A stretch of DNA of 64,000 nucleotides from Lucifuga dentata. Taxonomy: Eukaryota; Chordata; Actinopteri; Ophidiiformes; Bythitidae. Each line of letters begins with the position of its first letter. The stretch's first letter is position 1. Below, one piece after another: positions 21,301 to 36,300 of the stretch. The translations under genes were made by a program, and so were the position numbers. Location: positions 26,561 through 90,560 of the forward strand of contig VXCM01003564.1 in NCBI GenBank assembly GCA_014773175.1. The letters are read 5' to 3'. The notes under the pieces were generated by a model. It did no database searches and had not been told where the DNA came from. It saw only the letters and a program-made list of their open reading frames with translations.

Positions 21301-24300
21301 TTTCTGTCCAGAGTTGCATTAATTTTTCACCAAGATCTTGTATTGATGATGCGAGGGTTGGACCGCTGTGTAAAGTCTTCTCCAGCACATCCTTCCAGGC
21401 TTTAATAATGTGTTGGACAGTTCTTAACCCAATTTTAGTAGTTTCAGCAATCTCCTTAATTGTTTTCTGTGCTTGATGCAGGCCAATAATTTGACCCTTC
21501 TGAAACAGAGTAACATCTTTTCCACGACCACAGGATATGTCTTCCGACATGGTTGTTTAAGAAATGAGAAGCTACTCACTGCATCAGTTAGGGTTTAATA
21601 ACTTGTTGGCAGCTGAAACATATTAATCACTGCAGTAATTATATAATGGAAGGCTCTTACCTGTTTGCTTGGTTAAATCCAGGCGGTGACTTTTTTTTTT
21701 TTTTTTTTTTTGGCCAGGCAGTGTATATTCAGTGAAATGTGGAATCTATTCATTTATTCACGTGCATGTCTAACGACACGGTCTTTTAAATTTTTCCATA
21801 AACACAGGTCTTCTTTTGGGACTATATTCCCTGGTGGAGACATACATTCACTCCACACTTTTTGCTGCACTTAAAACGCTAAAATTACGAAACTTCTCAA
21901 AAAATCTGAATACACGTCTTGTTGGCGATGATGGATTACCTATCCCAAGAACGTTTCAAGCATCAACAAGTTGATNAATACACGTCTTGTTGGCGATGAT
22001 GGATTACCTATCCCAAGAACGTTTCAAGCATCAACAAGTTGAATTTAATAGTGTACCGAATGTACCAAAGGTGGTCTGGAAGGTAGGAACAACATTTTTA
22101 ATTCACCGTTCCAGTAGTATGCTTTGGGAAATGATTGTCAGTAACGTTATGTGTATGAAAATTGAATATATTAGGCTCAAACATGCAAAATGGTCCTTTA
22201 AATCAGGTCTCAGATGTCTCTTTGTCCTGCTTATGTTTGCTGTGACATCAACTATAAGCTGTATTTATTATGGCTGTGTGAGCTTTCTATTTATGATATG
22301 ATCAAATGAAACTTCAGCATATTTTAGATGTTTTTATCCATGAATGGAACATTTTAGTAAGGATGCAGCTTCAGCTGTCTGTCCAGCATCAAGTCACACA
22401 AACACACATCGCCCAGTACGATACAAAGATGCTATGAAATGCCATTAAAATCTCAATTTAAAACATCTACAATGTCTTACTAAGACCAATAACTGGATTT
22501 CATAGAGGATCAAACACACGTCTGTCCACTCATCTGTCCACTCAGATCACTTGTTTGCATCCAACAAAATGTATAACTTTCTGACCGCAACACTCCTCCA
22601 GGTACGCTCGCTTCTCACAGTGATTGCTTAGGTGGGCTGAGGGGTGAAAGTGTGGAGGGTTTTTATTTCTCTCTCAAACTCTCTTTTTTTCTCTTTTAGT
22701 CAGTGTCCACGCTGCACAGAGAGAAGTGAAAGTGAAACTGTGCCCCATTATCCCCGTTTGTAATTGGAAAGACACCATTCATGTTAATAACTCCTCCACT
22801 CTCCTAGTTTCCCCGTTTATAGGATTAATAATATTGACATTAGAGAAACACACACACACACACACACACAGCCCCTCTTTATAATGGTGGCTTTTCGCCC
22901 CACCTCCCACTGTGGGCATTCTGAAAAGTGTGCCAGTGTGGGTAATGAGGCGTGAATAGGTCAGTGTTGGGTGATGTGGCATGATAAGGCCAGTGTGGGC
23001 GTGGTACAACTTGAACAGGACAGTATGGGGTGATGAGGCGTGATAAGGCCAGTGTGGGGTGATGTGGTGTGAACAGGCCAGTGTGGAGTGATACAGAGTG
23101 AACAGGCCAGTGTGGGGTGATGAGACGTGAACAGGCCTGTGTTGGGTGATAAGGCCAGTGTGGGGTGAGAGGGGACGACACTCTAAACATGATGAAATCA
23201 TAACTTACATACGTTTTCTAACTCTCGTCAACTGGAAGAAAGTTTTAACAGACAACTTTACGTGTTTGTTCAAACCACACAAGGGCATGTGGCTCGTTAA
23301 AATCTGATAATAGCCCAGGAAGTTTTAACGTTTATCAGTTATTGATCATAATAATGATATATGGCTACTAAAATTATTAATTTGTGTCTTATTTTCTTTT
23401 CCAGTTGAAAAAGGAACAAACAAAGCAGGTGTTCCGGATGAGCAACAAGTTTCACAAGGTGAGTTTGAAATAAATTTAGAATCATCTAAATCAGTGGTCA
23501 CCAACCTTTTCCAAACCAAGATCACTTCTCATGTCTAAATATAGGCCAAGATCTACCGTTCATAAATATAAGAAATAAACACCCATAAATGTTTAAATGC
23601 TGAATAATGCTGCCTCTTTTATTTACAAACAGTCCATTTTTAACACTTTTAATTCAGACTATTGTATGTGTGCTTTGTCAAGGCACAGTATGAACTGAAA
23701 TACCGGTATCCTCACCTTCTCTCAAAATCAGCCAAGAAGGCAGAAATTAAAATATGAATGACTGCAGTACATTACATGAAGTTTATTTTAACGAGGCAAA
23801 GGGAGCTTCAGTTTTTTGCGCTTGGCCAAAAGGTTGCTCACAGGAAATGAGGCCTCTGCTGCAGCCTTTCTTTTTTCTGTGGACTTGGTAAACAGCTGTG
23901 TCTNCAGGAAATGAGGCCTCTGCTGCAGCCTTTCTTTTTTCTGTGGACTTGGTAAACAGCTGTGTCTTCAATGCCGACTTCAACTCAGTCACTTTGGTGG
24001 AACGCAGAGCGCTTTTGGGTGGGAAATCTTTAAATTTCTGGTGGTTAGTGACGTGATGTCGTTCCAGGTTGGCTTTTTTCGCCAGCGCAACTGCTTGGTT
24101 ACAAAGTCGGCAGACTGGTCTGTCGTTGACCAAAGTGAACAAAAACTTGTTCTCCCATTCAGAATGAAAGTTGTAGGTTTTTGGCTTCTTTCGCATATTC
24201 TCCGCCATCTAATCATATTGCTAGCCGGTTGCTAACTTGTATTTGAATGATGTGGCTCTGTGGCTTCACGGCCACGGCAGTACCGTGATCCAGCCAGCCA

Positions 24301-27300
24301 TTCAGACAGGAGAACAGGAGAGTGACATGTCATAACATTTCCGGATTGGCTGGATCGAAAAAATATATAAATGACATAAATTCTGATAGGTTAAAACAAT
24401 ATATTATTATTCCCTAATGCTTTGCGATCTCTTTTGAGTGTCTTAAAGATCGACAGGTCGATCGTGATCGAAGGGTTGGCAGCCCCTGATCTACATGCTT
24501 TGGGCTCCCTGCTAATCAGAGCGCTGGATATCGATTCTGATCTACCGATTCGATTCCATTAAATTCTGGAAAATGTTAGGGTTATGTCTTCTAAATTACA
24601 TTATTGTATAAAAAGTGAATTCATTCTTTCTAAATATGTAGAAATGAGTGTAATAAATGAGTGCCTTAAAGGAAACAGGTTCAGGCTGACCTTTGATCTT
24701 TTGCCTCTGATGCTCTTTGACCTCCACATGAAGCTTTGTGTAGCCACCTCACTAACGTATTGTCGTGTTGCTCAGCGTTCCGTGATTCCAGGATTTGAAG
24801 CATGTTCCTAAATCCCGAGTTGTCATGGTGACTCTATAAGGATGCATATCCTCCATATAAAAATAATAACAACCGCTGGCTTATTTTGTGGCTGGAGATG
24901 AGACAGATGCACCTTGCAGGTCGATGCATTTTCTACGTCATCTGTCTTCATTTAGCATCGTGCTACAGACGTCACGGCGGCGTGACGCCTCCTCAAGCTG
25001 ATCCACAAGTCCATTGTGTTGTTACAAAATTTTACTTCTGAGTTACATATTTTGTAAATGGTCTTACACATTTGTTTGTGTCCTTTTGCTTTGAAAGCCA
25101 AAATGAGTCCAAACATCTAAACCTGAAGTTGCCGGACTCACAACCACCATTTTGTTTTCATACCAACTTGGTCTTCTACGCTTTCTGTAGTAGAATAGTA
25201 ATGCTATGTCACACACAACTTAAGCTACTAGCGTTCAACTAAAAATTAGACTATTTAAAAGATCGATTTTTTCTTTTTTTTTTTTTTTAATAATCAGAAT
25301 CACTTAAATACGATGGCGTATTATAAGACGGGAAAAAAAACCAAGGGTCGAGTAGCCGTGCTATGTCACACAGAACTTATGCTACTAGATAATAGTCAAT
25401 TAAAATTTAGCTTCTTTAAATGATTGATTTGTTTTTTTTATTTTATGAATTGATAATCAGATTGTTTAAATTTGAAACATAATTAATCAAAAAATCTTTT
25501 TTTTTTTCCCCGCCTCAATGCTGAATACTGACAGCAGGCACAAAAATGACGACCAGTACATTTCATTTGTAAAGTTGTAGAAGTTTGACAATATTATCTG
25601 GTCTGCATACTTTGCTGAAAATATGGAGCCAATCAGATTCATCCTGTCACAGCTAATCACAGTGAGCTACAGCCAATAAGTTTCATTGATTGGCACAAGC
25701 TGTCACAGCTGATCTACAGCACATCTGCACACAGAGCTTTAATGTTTTCTTTACAGCATGTCTCTGGTTGGAGTGGTTAGTGGTTTTGGTGAGTTTTCTG
25801 GTCGTTGAGAAACGTTAAACCAACAGCGTGATTTTGTTGCAGTATTCTACAGGGGTTCTGGACGAAGCTTTACGCTGGCTGGAGCGAACAGGAGAACCTA
25901 TGATCTTTCGTCGCATCCTGGGGCTTGGCCACGTGCAGACCTGTTACATGGCCCTGAGCCATATCTTTAATGAGTGTAAGACACACACTGATATGACATT
26001 TATACAAGACCTTTGCCACATGTAGAGAAAAAAACTATTCAATCAAAAACCAAAGATACAAAAGTGCAAGCAAAGCATTTCAGAGTTATAATAACTTCAT
26101 GTTCTTACAGGTTTGCAGAGAGGGTTTAATGTGTGATGTAATTCTTATCTTAAGAACACTGAGCCTGTGATAATATATGTAGCTGACTGGATAGTAAGAC
26201 TGTTAAACATGATAGTTTCCTGTTATTATTATTAGTTTTATGTCTTATTTCTTTGTAAAGTGTCTGAGTATTTAGAAACGTGCTCTGCTCTATAAATAAA
26301 ATGTATTATAATAATTATTATTAAATATACTCTTTTTCTTCAACCAGTTGCTAGCTACATTCAGGCTATGGGTACCAACATGGATAGAACGCTGAAAAAA
26401 CTGAGAGCCCAGCCATCTGATTGGCAGATAGAGGTATGACATCACGACGCACTCTGTGTTGTGCCTCTGTTTTTACATGGGGGGGCGTTAGTTTCCTCCC
26501 TGACCTGAGCTTAAACACACACACACACACACACACACCCATTTGTGGGGATAATCCTGGGCTAAACGTCACCGCACATGTTAGAGCAGCATGTAAACAG
26601 CTAAATGGTGAATATATGACTTGTGTTTTCACGTTTCTTCATAACGACTGTCTCATTCCTATTCCCTCATTCTATTTTTTTTTCTCCAGAAAAGTGAGGA
26701 GATGAAGATAAGAGGAAATGAGAATTTTCAGAGGAAGCAGTATGATGATGCAGTGAGGTTTTACTCCACAGCCATCACTTTTCAGTAAGTTTGACTTTGT
26801 TCACACCTCTTCACACTCGTGCCACTCTGCAGTTTTCACAATCATGCCATTCATTAGGTTTTAATATCTACTGTCAGGACTGCACATTACCTATGAACAC
26901 GTGTGTGCCATCAAATGAAAATGTGCATGTCAGCTCTCCTGCAAATGCTTATTATTATCTGTTTACCAAGCAGCCATGATTGAGAGAAAAAGAGAGACCA
27001 CATGTGCCCTGTTTTTTTTACTTCCTGTCTTCCCCTGCTTCGACTGTAAAAAATTTAATTAAATTTGTCATGAAATACTGTGGGACCTGAGTGTGTTCAT
27101 CCAGTGGAAAGCAGAGATACTGATACAGGTTGAGAACCACTTCCTGCTTCTACCTGCAACATAAACAGCCCATCCTCACTACATGTTTTTAAGCAGCAGG
27201 AAGTTAAAGAGTCACCGTGAGTTTGGCAGTGCATGCTCTGTACCCACAGATGTGTGCGTGTATGTGCACACAGCTTTTCTGTCCATAAATAAGTATGAAA

Positions 27301-30300
27301 AATGAAATGCAACCTGCAGTGATCAAGAATTTCCTTTGCAAAATTGTAGAAGTTTGACAATATCATCTGGTCTGAATATATGGATTCATCCTGTCACAGC
27401 TGATGTTAGTGATGTACAGCCAATCAGATTCATCCTGTTACAGCTGATCATGGAGATCTACAGCATCGACTCACAGATTTTAAGTTTTTTTATATAACAT
27501 GTTGATATTGAAATATTTTGCAGCTCACCAGGTTACAGTTGGCCAATGTAAAGATTAATCTGGACTTCTCCATCTTCCTCTAACTGAATCGTACATGCCA
27601 CCATCATACGCTTACCAAAAAAAAAAAAAAAAAAANAAAAAAAAAAAAAAAAAAAATGCACACACAAACATAGATCTCCTGGTACTCATTGTAGTACCTG
27701 ACAAAACAAACAGAAAAAAAATCTCCATCCCTGTGTATAATGTCATGTTGCTTTTGTTTTGTAATTGTTGTTTGGTTGAGTAATGTGACTCCATGTCTTG
27801 TCTGCAGCCCTGGAAACCACATCATTTATGGGAACAGAGCCTTATGTTACATCCGCAGCAAAAAGTACCTGTAAGTACCATCAAAGGCATTTATTCCACT
27901 GAGTCAGTCAAAGCTCTTTGAATTATTTACGGAATAAATTTATCTAATGTCAGTGAAACAGCCGATATATCAGTTTAAAGCAATAAAGTTTCACATTGAG
28001 CTTTTCTTATCTTTGATTAAAATCCAGAGTTCAGATGTCAGTATGAGAGCAGGTGCTGAGCTTTGTGAAGAAATACAAGGCTTTACTTTAATGGTGTTAT
28101 TTATCAAATGTTCAAGTCTGACAAACATTTTGACCCAAGCCTGATTTTTCATTTTACAGAAAAGCTGTTATTGATGGAAAACGAGCAACTCTGATCGAAC
28201 CACTCTGGGCAAAGGTAAAAGTCTGCAGCTATATCGTGTGAAGCTATAACATGCTAAATTGGAGGACGATACTCAACACTGATACATTTACTTAAAATCG
28301 ATCGGTATGAGAAGCTTGATCACTCATGAAAGGTCAGAGGACACAATGTGATCCACGAGAAGCATAAAACAAACCAAAGCATTTGCAGCAAGGATATGAT
28401 CTGATTTACTACAAATCACATCTACAATCTTACATTTTAATAACGTTTCCACATTGATACATTTAGTTTCTTACTGCAAAGATTTTTATAAGACATTTGT
28501 AGAATTTTAAAAATTTGTATTATTAAAAACATTTTTAGAATAGTGGAAAAAAATCTAGAATTATATAGAATCATTTTTTCTCCAAGATTTTAATGTGTGT
28601 GTGTCTGTCTGGATTTCTGTGTGTGTGTTTTCAGGGTCACTACCGTTACTGTGAGGCCTTGTTTTGTCTGGGGGAGGTTCAGAAGGCTCTGGAAGCAAAC
28701 CTTTTGGCTCAGAATCTGTGCACAGACGATGCTGACGGGATTAAAGATCTGGAACAACAGCAGCACAAATTCATCTCAGAAACCACCGGTACCACACTCA
28801 ACACATTCGCTATGTTCACCACATGCACAACGCTCACCACATTCACCTCCTGACACCACTGCCAGGTGGCGTCAGGAGAGCGGGTTCAATGGGGACCAGG
28901 TACAGAGGAGGCTGAACACACACACTAAAGGCTATCACACACCAAAATGGCGCCAATAAATGACACGAAAATTTTTAGGATCTGAATTTGTCACAGTAAT
29001 TGTATTTACACCAAGCGAAACATCGTTAATATGAAAGGCTCAATTAACAGGACGCGAGTTATCATTTTATTAATGTTATTAACATGTAAAATATCTGCAC
29101 CAGTTATTTGCCGCTGGTGTGTCAAGGCCTTTACACTCACTGGTGAGTTTTGTCACAGGTCCAGTAATCACATGATGGAGCTGCTTCCAGACTGATTACT
29201 GTGGAGACTTAACAAATTCAGTTTTAAACACCTGTGTAAAGGCTTTTATGGCTGCAGAGGGAAACTTGCTGCGGTTAATTGTATTCAAAACTTGAAAGTT
29301 CAAAGATGATTTTCCTGAGTTCTGATCTAACTGCACCAGTGTTTCTGCTGGGAAAAACACGGATGCCTACAGTAAGTTCATATTTGCCTGACAAGTCTGT
29401 GAATATTCTAAACATTTACAGAGGATCCACAATAAATATTTCTGCGCAATTAGCAAAAAGAAACAACATATGAGGTAAAATCAAGTTTTATCAGACACAG
29501 AATGATGGAGGTTACCGTTCATCATGTGTGTGCCGTGTTGTTGTGACGTCAGGTGCATTTCTGTTCCTTTGCACTTTTCTTTGTTGGATTTTGGGTTTTT
29601 TGAAACCAAATGGATCTCCTCAACAGACCCTTATGACATCACAAGGGGTACTTTCTGAAAATTGTCAATAATTTTAATTTATAATTTAATTATCATTATA
29701 TTAATTATAATTTAGCTTTGTTGCAGTCTGCTGTCATCTGTCAGTGAATGATTGTGTGTGTTTACCTTTCAGCTGTGCTGTCCAAGAAAAGCCATGGGAA
29801 AAGGTACGAGTCTCTGTATCTCACACACACACACACGCACATGACATAAAAATCCACAGACAAACATGTATAATGTTACTTTGTACAGAGCAGAGAGCAA
29901 GAACCGAGCAGACATCGTAGAGTCACGACCAAAGACAGGAAAACCTCCACACAGTAAGGTCAGTCTGTGTTCTTCTTGTTTCCTCTGCATGAACACGTAA
30001 CTTTCAACACGCAACACGGAGCCACATCACACAACCGCAACACAACGCATACACAACATGGAGCTACATCACACACTCAACACAATGCAACACACAACTC
30101 AGAGCCACATCACACACACACAATTTGACACACACATACACACAGAGCTACATCACACACGACACACACAGAGAACATACAGAACATAATACACAGAGAC
30201 ACATCACACACAACATGAATACACAACACAGGGCCACATCACACATACACACGCAACACAACACACGCAACGCAGAGCTAAAACACAACACAAGATGACA

Positions 30301-33300
30301 CACACATGCAACCTAGAGCCACATCACACACGCTGCTGGTTCTCTTTGTATGTGTGGACCTGAGAACGGCTCACATTTCCACCAGTTTGCAGTGGAACTA
30401 TTGTGTCACAAAGTGAAGTAACGGAGAAAACGTTGTTTGTTAGTAATGGTGAAAGTAGAAGCACATTGTTTACCTATGAGGTTTTATGATCTTATTAAAG
30501 TATTTACTTCAATCCCAGTTACATGAGCCCCTACACATGCGCACACACACACACACATACTTCTCCATTGTTTTTCATTTTCACAAAGGTAGAATAAGAC
30601 ACGCCCACTGATGACATCATAGTGGTTCCAGCTTCAAGTCCCTTGTTGTTTCGGTTTTTTAGTTCTGAACCAGTTTATTTTTGGTCAAAATGTTCTGAAT
30701 GAGCCTGATGAAGCAGAACACAGACGCCTTCATCTTCATCATCTTCATCTTTACAGCCAAACTCTGATATGCATTATATTCATTTTCATTCTATCTGCTC
30801 ATCTTAGTCAACATGGAAAAAGCACAAACGGGTTTCTAGAACAATCTTCTGATGGTGAATATTTCCTTCTGATGGTGAACATTTCCTTCTCGTGGTGAAC
30901 ATCTCCTTTTGATGGTGAACGTTTCCTTTTCATGGTGAATATTTCCTTCTGATGGTGAACATTTCCTTTTTGTGGTGAATATTTCCTTCTGATGGTGAAC
31001 ATTTCCTTCTCGTGGTGAACATTTCCTTTTGATGGTGAACGTTTCCTTTTCATGGTGAATATTTCCTTCTGATGGTGAACATTTCCTTTTTGTGGTGAAC
31101 ATTTCCTTTTTGTGGTGAATATTTCCTTCTGATGGTGAACATTTCCTTTTCGTGGTGAACATTTCCTTTTCGTGGTGAACATTTCCTTTTCGTGGTGAAT
31201 ATATTCTTTTGATGGTGAACATTTCCTTCTGATGGTGAACATTTCCATGCACATGGAGTGTTTCCTCAGTAGTGATCAGTGGTTCCGCTCCTCTTGGCTG
31301 TAACAGTAAACGTTTGGGATGGCGTCCCGCTCGTCTCTGCGTTTCCTCAGCTCAAAGTCTGCATCTGACTTGTCCTGAATCCACTCCTGCGTTTTCTTGC
31401 TGTGTTTAGTATTACTGTGGTGATGGATGAACTTTGACCTCAACTGGTGAGCAGGTTTTACTGTATGTGTGCATGCGTGTGTGTGTTTGAGATCATGTTT
31501 CTGTTGGTCCTGCTGCTGGGAAACGTCTGTATCTGAACACAGCTGCACGTTAGTCATTCAGAATCTACTGTAAGACCAAGTCCATCAGCCTAATCATGAA
31601 GAAGACATTTGTTTGTTGTTTTGTAGAACAGATTGGTGATTCTCCCGTGTTTGTGAGGAGTTATACTTACCCTACTTCTTGGTTCTTCACAGGGCTCAGA
31701 GGTTAAAATGGACACTGAGCTGCAGCCAGGTGAGTTACTTTGTGTTACCTGAATGCATATGAAGCGGCGTGCACGGCTGTGTGATCAGCTTATGTCTCGT
31801 CTTTGTGTCGTCACGTCAAAATCACAAAAGATTTTGTGATTTTATGTCAGAGTGAAGATTCAGCTCCTCTACTGGGATCAAACGGAATGTTGTGATAAAG
31901 TTATGAATGAGTTATGATATGGTTATAAGTTAGAATATCATTATATACAGGTTGTGATTGAGTTGTACATAAGTTATGATGTAGTTGTATATAAGTTATT
32001 ATATACTGTAGTTATAAGTTATGATGTAGTTGTATGTAAGTTATACTGTAGTTATAAGTTATGATGTAGTTGTATATAAGTTATACTGTAGTTATAAGTT
32101 ATGATGGAGTTGTATATAAGTTATGATATAGTTGTATATAAGTTGTGATCTAGTTGTATATGTTATAATGGAGTTACGTATGCGTTATGATGTAGTTAAA
32201 TGTTTTGACACCTGTAGGTTTCGCACTATTTGATGTGCCACAAAATAATTATAACAAGAGGAAATCATAAAGTAATTTTTAGGTTTTTTCTTACACAATA
32301 GCAATTAGATAATGTCTTATTTTTATTTCTAAATGTTAGTATTTTGAAGAAGCTGATGAAATTCACATTAATGTATATATGTAAAGGCTTTGTGTCATGC
32401 ATTTGTGTGTAGAAATTTCACATTGCTGCTCACATCTCGTTTGATGATGATGATGGTGATGATCTGAGTGTTGTGACTAAGGTGATTGTGTCCTCAGGTA
32501 AAAGTGAGTGGACGTGTCCAGTGAACCTCAGCAAACCAACAAACAGGTCAGTGATCAAAGTGCTGCTGGTGTCTTTCTTTCTGCATGTTTATTGGAATAA
32601 AAACGTGTTTGTGCATGTTTGACGGAATATAAACGTGTTTCTGCGTGTTTACCGGAACAGTACGGAGCCCCTTAGGGGTCATGTGTGAAAAAAACATAAA
32701 GTGGGTATAAAAAAAAAAAAGAAGAAAAGAAAAGATAAACCGACCCCCCTAAGGGGACATGGAAGAAAAAAAAATGAGTTGGAGGTTAAAAAAAAAAAAA
32801 TCAGTTGGAGGTTAACAAAAAACTTATTTTTTTTCTCTGGGTTTTTTTCCTTCGGGTTTTTTTCACTTTCAGTTTTTTTTGTTTCCTCTTCTGAAACGTA
32901 CTAAAAATATGTCAAAGCTACAGCACATGCTACAGAGCTGTTTTGCTGCTGTTGGGGAACATTTCTGATGAGGTAAATGCTAATGCTAGCTAGCAGCTAA
33001 TGTGTCTGTACTGTACCCACTACAAGTTCCGATGAAAAAACAAGTCAGTGAATAAAGTCACTAACTCACTACTACTTTTGATAATGTTCTAGTGTTTGGC
33101 AGCTCCAACAGTGTATTTTTGTGCATTTATCATGGTTAATTCTTTTACGAGAGTTGACTTAACTCAAACAGTAGCAAAACAGTGCCGTTGCATGCTGTAG
33201 CTTTGACCTATTTTTAGTACGTTTCAGAAGAGAGAAAAGCGAAAAAAAAAAACAAGGAGAAAAAAACAAGAAAATTTTTTTTTAAACCTCCAATTTTTTT

Positions 33301-36300
33301 TTTTTTTTTAANCTTTATTTTTTTTTTTTCACATGACCCCAAAGGGGCTCCGTAGAATAGAAACATGTTTGTCAGGATGAAAATGGGTTTCTGCCTGTTT
33401 AACAGAATAAAAACGTGTTTGCGCATGTTTGATGGAATATAAACGTTTTTCTACATGTTTGTCAGAATAAAAATGTTTGTGCGTATTTGTCAGAATAAAA
33501 GCTTGTATGTTTGTCAGTTCAGCAGAATTAAAAACTCGTCATTCTGACATAAAGTTGTTTTTTATTTTTTTTCCCCACTAACACTTTTTGCTTGTACTTA
33601 TTTGTGCTGTTTGATGCTTCTGGGAATGGTTGGCTGAAACTTCTTGGGAATGAAGGTCAAACCAAAATCCTGCTCATTTCAAGCACAAAGAGGAATTTTG
33701 GGAACATATCCAGAATTTCTCCTTTTGTATTTCTCCTTCATCAGGAGGAGTTTGTCAGAAGACAGAAGGTGTTTGTCTGTAGTTATAAAGAATAACTAAA
33801 TAAATTCTGTACTTTCAGTGACTTTGCTGGAAAAGCAGAGCTCAGCACCGCTGCTGCTGCTTCTGCTGCAAAAAAGAAGCTCAAGAGCAAAAATCAGCCT
33901 GAACATGAGGTAAGACTGAAAACTTTATTTTACAAAGCATGAAACTTCATTAAAAAGTCATTTATGTGTCATGCAAATTGTCTGAAATTGTTCTTAAGAT
34001 GATGTTTTCTTGTTATTTCTGTGTTGCTTCTGTCTTTGGTTAAACATGTCATAACTAAATGTCGCTCCAACCTCGCTCACTTTAACGGGATGCGCGATTT
34101 GTCTCGTGTAAGCCCATTAAATAATTATTTGATCTAAATAACCTGTCAGTATTGCAGCTTTTGTGTACATGGAAGTGTAGTCATGGTGATCAAAGTATTG
34201 TTTGTAAAGTATTTTTTAACAGGAATCCTGTGTGTTTTTGTGATGTTCACTCGATTATAAATGGGGATAACAGCACACAGTTTCTCCTCTCTGTGGATAC
34301 AGTGACTAAAAGAAAAAAGAGAGAGTTTGAGAGAGAAATTAAAACCCTCAGCACACTGACCAGTCGCTGTGAAGTGGGCGTGTGTGGTGGAATGTCTGTC
34401 TGAAACTGTAACAGCATGTCAGAGGAAACAGCCTGAAACACTTAATCATGTGATTTTGAGGGATGTGAGGAGGTGGAAGCTGCAGCAGCAGCAGCTTTGC
34501 TCAGGCTGTCAGACACACGATGCTTTCTGAAGATCTGATCTGATTGATCCTCACGTGACCTGGAAACCAATCTTGTCCGCCATCTTTAAGGACGTCCCAA
34601 AGCTCTTATTTTTTTCTGAGGATGGAGGAGCTTCATCAGAGAGACATGAGCGAGGAAACACAAGATGCTCCTCGTGTGGCGTGTGTGTTATCTGACAGAC
34701 ACGCCTCTTTACTGGAAGTCTGTTTCTGATTGGACAAATCTGCTACAGCTGATCTGATACACCTACACGCATCTTAATATGACCTCATCATGAATTTCAT
34801 CAAATGTGAACAGAAAAATAACAGCAACATCTCAGGTGTAAAATTGCTCTAATTATTGATGTTTAATTTTGTCTGATTGATCATCTGATTAAAACGATAA
34901 AGAAACAAAACAATAAAACAGCAACAAAAACCACTGATATGTTTAATAAAAAGTCCTGTTAAAGTTCACTAATGGTGATAAACTTTATATTTTAACTCCG
35001 TGAGCAGTGAAATGAGACGATGATTGATGATCTGTAGATTATCAACATCGCTGTGTTTTAATCACAGCTATAAATATGTTTTGTACGTTTTAGATTTTTT
35101 AATATGTTTTATATGTTTTATATATTATACACGTTTTGCTGTGTTTTGTCACATAACGTGCTGACGTGTATTCAAAGGTGTTTTCAAGTAAAATGGACAT
35201 GTAAGTAACACGAGATGACTGTGTGTGTGTGATGTGCATGTCCTGTCAGAATCAGAAAGCGGCTGGCAGTACAGCAGCTGTGTGTGAAGCGTTGAGAGCA
35301 GCAGTGCAGGATGCTCACACTGCCCTGACTGACATGCGAAGCCGCAACGCAGAGCAAGCATTCAGCCACGCCCTGATGTCTGTGGAGAACACATCAGCCA
35401 AGGTAACACACACACACACACACACACAGTCATACAGAGAAATTTCTTAACACAGATCATAAATCTTTGTTAAAACATCAACCAGCAGCTCAGCTCAAAC
35501 AGGTTTTATACCAAAACCCAAATCCTTCTACAATTGAAGGCGATTCTTCAATAATATCTCTTCATCCAGCCAGAAGAGAATCTAGCCATGATTTCACTCG
35601 ATGCAGACAAAGCTTCTGACGAAGCAGAATGGATTTATCTTTTTAAAGTCCTTCACAAATTTAATGTAGGAGGAAAACTTCATAAAATGAATCAAATAAT
35701 TACATCAATCCAGTTGTGACAATTCTGGCAAATAAAACTTTAACCCAAGTTCAGGTTTTTAGCCGGAACAGACTGTTTACGTTAGCAATCAAACTATTGG
35801 CAGGAAATATAACCAAAAATACAGCAAACAAAATGTCTCTGTATGTGGATTTTATTATACATATCAAAGCCCCAGATTAGCATCCCTCATATTTCAGCAC
35901 TTATAAATGAACTTGGCTCTTTTTCTGGATATTACGTAAATTGAAATAAGAGTGAAGTTTATTCAGTTTTAACCATTTTAACCCATTGGGGTTTGAGGGG
36001 TTAATTTGAGCATTACAGACTGAATCCACATGAATGAAGCGTTTTTCTTTGACTTTCTCAGGATCTTGGACTTTCCTCACTGGACATGCTGCTGCTGCTG
36101 TTTGGCCGCGTGGTGGCCCTGACAGACATCGGCCAGCCGGAGGTAATTATTTATGTCACGCTTCACAAAATATTCAAAAAGAAGAAAATCCCCAAAACAA
36201 ACACAAACTTCAATTTCCAAGAACCAAAGAAAAGTCTGAACAGGAGCAGGATGAACATAACTTAGTACTAACTTAGTACTCCTAAATATCTGTCCAGCTC

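Noticed and set aside
22779..23201. 140-codon minus-strand frame (SPHTGLFTLYH)
   Set aside because: Minisatellite-derived; repeats track the 28-30 bp DNA unit.
30808..31254. Long minus-strand frame with HHEKEMFTIKRKCSP repeats as a repeat protein
   Set aside because: Produced by a 20-bp minisatellite; two overlapping frames are open equally, with no splice or start context.
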